Source: Chloroflexota bacterium
GTDB taxonomy: Bacteria; Chloroflexota; Dehalococcoidia; SM23-28-2; RBG-16-64-32
Length of the DNA: 14,682 bases
Reading direction: 5' to 3'
NCBI GenBank assembly: GCA_005880075.1
Contig: VBJT01000049.1
Span: 1 to 14,682 of the forward strand
Shown: piece by piece, positions 12,324 through 14,682 of the stretch
Numbering within the stretch: position 1 is the stretch's first letter
Layout: the number at the start of each line of letters is the position of its first letter
Notes under the pieces: model-generated
What the model was told of the DNA's origin: nothing
Databases searched by the model: none
Seen by the model: only the letters and a program-made list of their open reading frames with translations
Made by a program: the position numbers and the translations under genes

Positions 12324-13406
12324 TCAGGAGCCCGTCGCCGCAGCCGCTTCGACTCGCTGGCCCGCAAAGTACGGCATCACGTATTTCCCGAATCGCTGGG
12401 CCTCCTCGAGATGCGGATAGCCCGACAGGATGAACGTCTCGATCCCCTCATCGACATATTCCTTGAACCGCGCGGCCACGCTCTCGCCCGAGCCCACAAT
12501 CGCCGCTCCAACCCCGACGCGCGCTTTGCCGATCCCTGTCCACAGGTTGGGCCCGATCACTAGGTCTTCCGTTTCTTTCCGCATCCCCTGCTGCCGCTTC
12601 TCGCCCTCGGAGTCAGTCCGGCTCAGGACCTTGTCCATCGCCGCCTGAAAACCTTCGGGAATGTGCGCGATCAGCTCGTCCGCCGCCGCCCACGCTTCGG
12701 CCTCGGTCTCTCGCACGACGACATGGATACGCATGCCGAAGCGCAGCGTCCGGCCTACCGCCGTTGCCCGCGCTCTCATGTCAGCGATCCGCTCGCGCAC
12801 CATCGGTAGGGTCTCGCCCCACAGCAGGTAGACATCCGTCTCCTCCGCACCCACCTTCTTCGCCGCCTCCGAAGCGCCCCCGAAGTAGAACGGGGGATAG
12901 GGCCGCTGGTAGGGCCTCGGGAAGACGTTGCCGCCTTCGATGCGGTAGTAATTGCCGTCGTGATCCCAACGGTCCTCCTCCGTCCACGCCTTACGCACGA
13001 CCTGCATGAACTCCTGCGTGCGCGCATAGCGGTCATCGTGCTCCATAAAGTCGCCGTCCGCCGCCAGCTCCGCCGGGTAGCCGCCGGTAACGACGTTTAT
13101 CAGCACACGGCCGCCCGTAAGCTGGTCGAGCGTGTTGGACATCTTCGCGGCGAGCGTCGGTGCGACAAAGCCCGGGCGCATCGCAACCAGGAATTTGAGT
13201 TTCTCCGTCCGCCCGGCGACAACGGCTGAGGCCAGCCAGGCATCCTGGCACGTCGTGCCCACCGGCACTAGCGCAAACTTAAAGCCGGCGTCCTCGGCTG
13301 CCCTCGACACGTCGACGAGGTAGTCGCGTGTCGCCGGCCGCGTCGGCGGCCCGATGACCTCCGAATCGCCCATCGTCGGCAGGAACCACCCAAATTCGAC
13401 GTTCAT
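12324..13406 (-). CDS. ssuD: FMNH2-dependent alkanesulfonate monooxygenase (SsuD family)
   Basis: The protein has 360 residues. The ATG at 13406 is chosen because GGAGG lies 7 bases upstream and MNVEFGWFLPTMGDSE is the usual SsuD N-terminus; longer frames only overlap the peroxiredoxin gene. The catalytic residues known from the E. coli enzyme align: Cys53 (TTCQDAW), Arg226 and His228 (MRIHVVV), Tyr330 (SGYPH), and Arg296 in KARVGVG. The mobile active-site loop (about 249-283) is present. It releases sulfite and an aldehyde from alkanesulfonates using reduced FMN and oxygen, in the cytosol. No ssuABC transporter is in the window, so the substrate may come by another route. Related LLM-class enzymes can act on other substrates, so the precise sulfonate is unproven. 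Confidence 0.9.
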   Translation of the reverse strand: MNVEFGWFLPTMGDSEVIGPPTRPATRDYLVDVSRAAEDAGFKFALVPVGTTCQDAWLASAVVAGRTEKLKFLVAMRPGFVAPTLAAKMSNTLDQLTGGRVLINVVTGGYPAELAADGDFMEHDDRYARTQEFMQVVRKAWTEEDRWDHDGNYYRIEGGNVFPRPYQRPYPPFYFGGASEAAKKVGAEETDVYLLWGETLPMVRERIADMRARATAVGRTLRFGMRIHVVVRETEAEAWAAADELIAHIPEGFQAAMDKVLSRTDSEGEKRQQGMRKETEDLVIGPNLWTGIGKARVGVGAAIVGSGESVAARFKEYVDEGIETFILSGYPHLEEAQRFGKYVMPYFAGQRVEAAAATGS

Positions 13407-13434
13407 TTCATCGCCTCCAGCATTCGCCCGCCCG

Positions 13435-13896
13435 CTACTTGCCAAGCGCTATCGCGCAGGCCTCCAGCTCCGGCACCTCAAGCGGCGCATGGTCATCGAT
13501 GTAGCGGATGACACCCTCTTGATCGATCCCGATGACCGCGCGATGCGTCACGCCGTTCGGATAGAACACGCCGTACTTCTGGGCGACCTCGCCGTGCGGG
13601 AAGAAGTCGCTGAGCAGCGGGAAATCAATCTCCCGCTCCTTCTTGAAAGCATCCAGCGTCCACGTATTGTCGACGCTCACACCAACCACGACAGTGTCAT
13701 TACCGAACCTCGACTTCTCGGCCTCGATGCTGGTCATCTGGTTCGAGCATACGGGCGAGAAGGCGGCCGGGAAGAAGTTCAACACCACGTTCTTGCCGCG
13801 CTGCTCGCTCAACTTGAACTCGCTCTTGTCAGTGCCCTTCAACTTGAAGTCCGGGGCTTCGTCTCCCACGTTTAGAGTCTCTGTCTTGTCCGCCAT
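13435..13896 (-). CDS. Peroxiredoxin, AhpE-like
   Basis: The protein has 153 residues from ATG at 13896, with AAGGAGGA just upstream. The thioredoxin-fold motif NFFPAAFSPVCSNQM places the peroxidatic Cys at 50. The usual Thr three residues before it is Ser47, a common AhpE-type variant. VGVSVDNTWTLDAFKKEREIDFPLLSD is typical of the AhpC/TSA family. Besides Cys50 the only cysteine is Cys147, close to the C-terminus, which might resolve the sulfenic acid or leave the enzyme working as 1-Cys. It reduces hydrogen or organic peroxides in the cytosol, using thioredoxin- or mycoredoxin-like donors. It lies 9 bases after the PEP-utilising gene and 28 bases before ssuD. Flavin monooxygenase systems leak peroxide, so the linkage makes sense. 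Confidence 0.92.
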   Translation of the reverse strand: MADKTETLNVGDEAPDFKLKGTDKSEFKLSEQRGKNVVLNFFPAAFSPVCSNQMTSIEAEKSRFGNDTVVVGVSVDNTWTLDAFKKEREIDFPLLSDFFPHGEVAQKYGVFYPNGVTHRAVIGIDQEGVIRYIDDHAPLEVPELEACAIALGK

Positions 13897-13905
13897 GTTC
13901 CTCCT

Positions 13906-14682
13906 TCAACTCAGTATCCGTACAGTTCCTTTGCTGCCGTCCACTTCCACTGGCTGGCCGTCACGGATCAGGTGCGTCGCGTTCTCCACGCAGAGCACGG
14001 CCGGGAGCCCGTACTCTCGCGCCGTAACGGCGGCGTGGCTCAGGATGCCTCCTGTTTCGGTCACTACCGCCGAAGCGACGGCGAACAGTGGCGTCCACGG
14101 CGGCATCGTCGTGCGTGTCACCAGCACAGCGGGCCCGCGGCCCACTCCCGCCGACGCACCGTTGCCCCTGAGTTCCCTTGGGCGGTCGGGCCGCAACTTG
14201 TGCGTGCCCCAGAAGCGGTCCGGATCTTCGTCCTGCGTTGCCGTGTCTACCGGAGGCGCGCCGGCTGTTTGGGGTGGCCTGATTTGCGCCCAGCGCGCCA
14301 TGTCTTTCCCCCTCTCTTCGGCCAAAGCGGCGAGTCCTTCACTGCTTCCGAGCAACGCTCGCTGTAGCTCATCTCGTCGGAGGTAGAAGACGTCCGTCGC
14401 CTCGGATAGCGAACCTTCGGACGCCAGCCGGCGTCCCGCGGCCAGCACGAGGCGCCGGGGCAATACGGCTACCCGCTGATCGATGTAGTAGTTGTGGTCT
14501 TCCAGAATCGAAGCCACGTCGACCGCAGCCTCGATCACGCCTTGGAGCCGATTGCGCTGGTCCGGCTCGAGCCGCTCCATCGTTTCGGATACATATCTCT
14601 CTCGCTCCTCGGCCTGTTTGCGCTGCTCGGCCGGGAAGTCGTAGTCCGGCATGGCCAGGAAAGCCCGTATCTGGTCGAGGGG
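13906..14682 (-). CDS. PEP-utilising phosphotransferase, C-terminal part (RPH/PEP-synthase-like), cut by window edge
   Basis: The frame is open through the right edge, giving 258 visible C-terminal residues. The last part is a PEP-utiliser mobile (swivel) domain: TETGGILSHAAVTAREYGLPAVLCVENAT, whose His (256-TGGILSH type, at about 13 codons past TPLFAVASAV) is the phosphorylated residue. Before it, EDHNYYIDQ and TDVFYLRRDEL match rifampin phosphotransferase-like and phosphoenolpyruvate synthase-like multidomain proteins, whose ATP-binding domain would lie outside the window. These enzymes move phosphate from ATP or PEP to a small molecule by way of the swivelling His domain. The substrate cannot be told. 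The segment between GASAGVGRGPA and VLVTRTTMPPW looks about 20 residues shorter than usual (see findings). It is the first visible gene of the operon leading to prx, ssuD and ssuE. Confidence 0.8.
   Translation of the reverse strand, partial: PLDQIRAFLAMPDYDFPAEQRKQAEERERYVSETMERLEPDQRNRLQGVIEAAVDVASILEDHNYYIDQRVAVLPRRLVLAAGRRLASEGSLSEATDVFYLRRDELQRALLGSSEGLAALAEERGKDMARWAQIRPPQTAGAPPVDTATQDEDPDRFWGTHKLRPDRPRELRGNGASAGVGRGPAVLVTRTTMPPWTPLFAVASAVVTETGGILSHAAVTAREYGLPAVLCVENATHLIRDGQPVEVDGSKGTVRILS

Noticed and set aside
13643..14386. 247-codon plus-strand open frame
   Set aside because: Antisense to the peroxiredoxin and PEP-enzyme genes, both with clear catalytic motifs.

Overview
This looks like a GC-rich (around 60% by eye) bacterial chromosome segment, with no phage, transposase, CRISPR, rRNA or tRNA signal. 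The gene complement includes lipoproteins with short Ser/Thr-rich tethers, an ECF sigma factor with a zinc-binding anti-sigma, a lipoprotein HtrA, HtpX, and SsuD/SsuE without a transporter. GTG/TTG starts and weak or absent Shine-Dalgarno sequences are common. This fits an environmental Chloroflexota-like or actinobacteria-like lineage. The taxon is an inference from style only and is weak.

Layout. 1-2397 (minus strand): a cut-off retropepsin-like aspartic protease, a GltD-like Fe-S/FAD oxidoreductase whose 5' end may be frameshifted, a short degenerate repeat, and a DinB-fold protein. 2469-6541 (minus): one tight operon in the order fur-family repressor, metal-binding lipoprotein, second metal-binding-like lipoprotein, ABC ATPase, ABC permease. 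It is read from a promoter embedded in a 31-bp two-box palindrome. 6570-8041 (minus): an ECF sigma factor and its membrane anti-sigma, overlapping by ATGA. 8142-11756 (plus): HtrA-type lipoprotein protease, a cytosolic BtuF-like helical-backbone binding protein, HtpX, and a cupredoxin lipoprotein that appears to start at ACG. 11743-14682 (minus): an operon of a PEP-utilising phosphotransferase (cut by the window end), a peroxiredoxin, an alkanesulfonate monooxygenase and its FMN reductase.

How they work together. The metal operon is a classic de-repression unit: metal-loaded Fur-family protein should sit on its own promoter and shut off uptake. Its odd part is the second solute-binding protein, which keeps the fold and both C-terminal cysteines but has lost three of the four expected metal ligands. 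The sigma/anti-sigma pair is divergent from htrA and close to htpX, which suggests an envelope-stress block. The SsuD/SsuE pair, with a peroxiredoxin just upstream, suggests flavin-dependent desulfonation with peroxide clean-up.

The strongest things to re-examine are the ligand-less second binding protein, the operator and its third copy at the znuA start codon, the apparent ACG start of the cupredoxin, the probable frameshift at the 5' end of the GltD-like gene, and an apparent gap in the swivel domain of the PEP enzyme. I did not find a clearly new multi-gene system. All gene-free gaps are under 300 bases.
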